A stretch of 17,622 nucleotides of DNA from positions 1 through 17,622 of the forward strand of contig JAEXTR010000128.1 in assembly GCA_023406915.1 (NCBI GenBank), written 5' to 3'. The translations under genes were made by a program, and so were the position numbers. The notes beneath the pieces were generated by a model. It searched no databases. It was not told the DNA's origin and saw only the letters and a list, made by a program, of their open reading frames with translations. The first letter of the stretch is position 1. Each line of letters begins with the position of its first letter. Positions 15,356-17,622 of the stretch are shown piece by piece. Source of the stretch: Bacteroidota bacterium (GTDB lineage Bacteria; Bacteroidota; Ignavibacteria; Ignavibacteriales; Ignavibacteriaceae).

Positions 15356-17622
15356 TCAGTAGTAATACCCAATGGAAAAGTAGAAGTAGAGAGGACCTAA
15401 GTTTAGGGGATTATCAAGTAATCCACGATTGACCAGAAAACTACGCCCGACAGAAAAATCGGCTGGTCCGATAGGTGTGCTGAGCGACAGCGTGAGCCCC
15501 ACACCATGCCGCAGATCGGCGAAGCGGATTGCCTCTTCCTGTTCCCACACACTGCCAAGATCATACCGTGCTGAAACATAGGTATCAAAGAAAAGCTGAA
15601 AGGGGAGAAAATAACGGTACTCAACGGAACCGGTGAAGAGCTGACGTCCCCTGAACTCGTATTCCCGCATACCGAAAAACTGTGGCTGCCCGCCCAAACT
15701 GAAATGCTGTGGCAAAGGAAGTGTTTTATCGGCAAATCCGATTCTGAATCCCACACCAATGGTGTGATCCTTTGCAAAACTAAAATACCCCTGGTACTCA
15801 CCACCAAACTTTACGTATCCCACATCGGCACCCAGAAACGAAGTAGCGCTTTCATAGTACGCACTCAGCTTCACACCCTGTGAGGGATAGGGATACTTAT
15901 CCTGAGTATCGAGATTTGCTGAAACGCGCAGAGCAAAGACAGGCTCATTGTACGGTGTAACAACACCATTTTCAATATTCCTGATCCTGTTCAGTTCGTA
16001 ACGCACTTCAGCAATCAGATTTGCAAACCGGCCCACCTGTGTACCAACGGCTAATGCCATCCCGGCAAACTCCTGCTTATATTCACCGGTGCGCTTCTTT
16101 TCAAACCCCTTATCGTTTTTCAGTGCGCTGTCTTTATAGGTATAAACAATCTGGCTCTGATAATAGGCGTTGATATTATACGTCAGAAAAGTATTAAATA
16201 CCCGGTTTGCACGGTGCTCAATCCGCAGACGGGTGTCACGCGGACTGACCAGAAAATTTCCGCCCAGCTCTGTGCCCGAACCAAAGATGTTCTCATCCCT
16301 GATATCCAGATTCACCCGTGGAGTGTTTTCATCGGCAAGTTTAAAGCCCAGACGCAGGATTCCTGATTCACGCTCCTTCACATCAAGGGTTACGGTATTC
16401 CTGTTATCTGACCGCTCAACATAGAGCACAATATTTTCAAACAGATTTGTTGCCCTCAGATTTCTTAACCCACGCTCCATTGCCTCTGAGTTAAAGTACG
16501 ATCCCTGTGAAAGTGGAATCTCTCTGGTGATTACTGTTTTGTCTGTTTTCTCATTTCCCTTTATAATAAGGGAGTCAATAATACCTTCCGAAATACTGAC
16601 CGTAAATACTCCAGTTGCAGGATCAAAAGCTGCATGATCAGCTTCCGCAAGGGAATATCCCCTCCGCTTATACTCACGAATAATACTTTTTACAATGCGT
16701 ACACCCTTTGCACCACAATACTCAGTATAGATATAATCAGCAAGCACACCATCCTGCAACAGATCATCAAGCCGGGTGTTGCCCAATATCGTTACCTGAG
16801 AGATTCTGGGTTTAGGAACTGCATGAAAGACCACCCCGGTACCACTGCTGGTTACCCTGATATCAGCATACACGCTGTCTGCATTCACCTGTTGCTGAAA
16901 GCGCACCAGATCAAAGAGGATTTCACCCGCAAGCACTGAATCCCTCCCTGCATAAGACGCAATAAAATCGTATCCCGGGGCACCATCAGCAGGGGGCAGA
17001 ATATTCCGCAGCACGGACGAATTTTCACTGATCAGTGTTACCTTCAGCCGCTTCATCAATGCCTCATGAATGGCGGGCAGCATTTCTATTCCTTTATCAT
17101 ATCCTGCACGGACGGCAGTATCAATGGAATCGAAGTCTGTTGCCCTGAATCTGACATCGGGTTCAATCACAAAATCTGCAAGCTCAAGCTGAGTTTTGTC
17201 AAGCTTCCGCATAGGGATACTGATCACCTGGTCAGCCACCATCCAAGGGAGTTCAAGCATCTCTTTTGTATTCAGCGGGCTGGTGGTGTTCACCGCAATA
17301 ATAAATTCTGCGCCCTGTTCACGCGCTATACTAACGGGGGTATTGGCAACCAGGCCGCCATCAACCAGCAGCTGGCTATCCACCTTTACCGGTGCAAGCA
17401 GAAATGATGCGCTGGCGCTGGCGCGCAGTGCGAGACTCAGTGATCCCTGTTTCAGGATTACCGCTTCACCGGTTTCAAGATCTGTGCACACTGCACTGAA
17501 AGGTATCTCAAGGGAATCAAAGGAGTAAGGAATTTTCAGTGGTGCGTTTAATGCAAGCAGGGTGAGATAGTTCGACAGCTTTTGTCCATCATTGATTGAA
17601 TTGGGCAGAATAGGCTTGAAGC
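15356..17622 (-). CDS. Patatin-like phospholipase fused to POTRA and Omp85 barrel domains (N-terminus beyond window)
   Basis: The frame is open from the right edge to the TGA at 15356, giving 754 complete codons before the stop, or about 755 residues. The GTG at 17491 is internal, not a start, because conserved patatin sequence continues upstream of it. The visible patatin part has the SASFLLAPV stretch and VDGGLVANTP; the Asp codon at 17360-17362 is the likely catalytic Asp of the Ser-Asp dyad. The GxSxG serine is outside the window. Three POTRA-like repeats follow (segments ending VVFHAVPKP, VFTVSISEG and VTLDVKE). A C-terminal barrel contains the FFGMREYEFRG segment, resembling the Omp85 L6 motif, and ends in aromatic residues (GYYY), as outer-membrane barrels do. 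It probably cleaves lipids and exposes or secretes its patatin domain, similar to type Vd secretion proteins. Confidence 0.9.
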   Translation of the reverse strand, partial: FKPILPNSINDGQKLSNYLTLLALNAPLKIPYSFDSLEIPFSAVCTDLETGEAVILKQGSLSLALRASASASFLLAPVKVDSQLLVDGGLVANTPVSIAREQGAEFIIAVNTTSPLNTKEMLELPWMVADQVISIPMRKLDKTQLELADFVIEPDVRFRATDFDSIDTAVRAGYDKGIEMLPAIHEALMKRLKVTLISENSSVLRNILPPADGAPGYDFIASYAGRDSVLAGEILFDLVRFQQQVNADSVYADIRVTSSGTGVVFHAVPKPRISQVTILGNTRLDDLLQDGVLADYIYTEYCGAKGVRIVKSIIREYKRRGYSLAEADHAAFDPATGVFTVSISEGIIDSLIIKGNEKTDKTVITREIPLSQGSYFNSEAMERGLRNLRATNLFENIVLYVERSDNRNTVTLDVKERESGILRLGFKLADENTPRVNLDIRDENIFGSGTELGGNFLVSPRDTRLRIEHRANRVFNTFLTYNINAYYQSQIVYTYKDSALKNDKGFEKKRTGEYKQEFAGMALAVGTQVGRFANLIAEVRYELNRIRNIENGVVTPYNEPVFALRVSANLDTQDKYPYPSQGVKLSAYYESATSFLGADVGYVKFGGEYQGYFSFAKDHTIGVGFRIGFADKTLPLPQHFSLGGQPQFFGMREYEFRGRQLFTGSVEYRYFLPFQLFFDTYVSARYDLGSVWEQEEAIRFADLRHGVGLTLSLSTPIGPADFSVGRSFLVNRGLLDNPLNLGPLYFYFSIGYYY

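Noticed and set aside
17489..17491. GTG start for the patatin/Omp85 gene
   Set aside because: The same frame continues without a stop to the window edge and encodes recognisable patatin sequence upstream, so the true start lies outside the window.

Overview
The window looks like a chromosomal segment from a Gram-negative bacterium of the Bacteroidota/Chlorobi lineage, most plausibly an Ignavibacteria- or Kapabacteria-like organism. This is an inference from three things. Two secreted proteins end in a type IX secretion (T9SS) type A sorting domain of the QNYPNPFNP type. One gene encodes a patatin-POTRA-Omp85 outer-membrane fusion. Intergenic DNA carries short GACCC...GGGTC palindromes with a TTTATAG flank, like the REP-type repeats of that group. 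No rRNA, tRNA, transposase, CRISPR array or phage module was found.

Layout. At the left edge is the start of a leftward membrane-protein gene, cut off by the window. A long rightward gene (433-4182) encodes a soluble multi-PAS/GAF hybrid histidine kinase with its own receiver domain. It converges on a leftward block of secreted proteins. That block holds a short T9SS-sorted protein (4273-5043) lying 15 bp downstream of a YadA-head/S74 self-processing chaperone protein (5059-6249), and then a larger lamin-tail-domain T9SS protein (6738-8585). The two T9SS genes share about 300 bp of near-identical DNA covering the sorting domain, stop codon and terminator hairpin. Next, leftward, comes an AlkA-like DNA glycosylase (8673-9293), divergent from a rightward housekeeping run: miaA (9379-10278), an overlapping family 2-like glycosyltransferase (10271-11524), an N-acetylmuramoyl-L-alanine amidase (11594-13126) and a membrane-anchored cytochrome c (13205-13633). 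A strong two-way terminator (13656-13684) separates this run from leftward fbaB (13729-14778), a class I fructose-bisphosphate aldolase. A 577-bp gene-free gap follows, with several palindromes and a 151-bp element bounded by inverted repeats. The right end is a leftward patatin/Omp85 gene whose N-terminus lies beyond the window.

How the genes fit together. Much of the window concerns the cell envelope: exported T9SS substrates, a peptidoglycan amidase, an outer-membrane patatin/Omp85 protein, an anchored cytochrome c and a glycosyltransferase. The rest is housekeeping: tRNA modification, alkylation repair and glycolysis. I see no clearly undescribed multi-gene system. The best second-look items are the duplicated T9SS sorting/terminator cassette, the S74 chaperone plus small T9SS protein pair, the inverted-repeat element at 15012-15162, and an A10 tract at the domain junction of the amidase gene.
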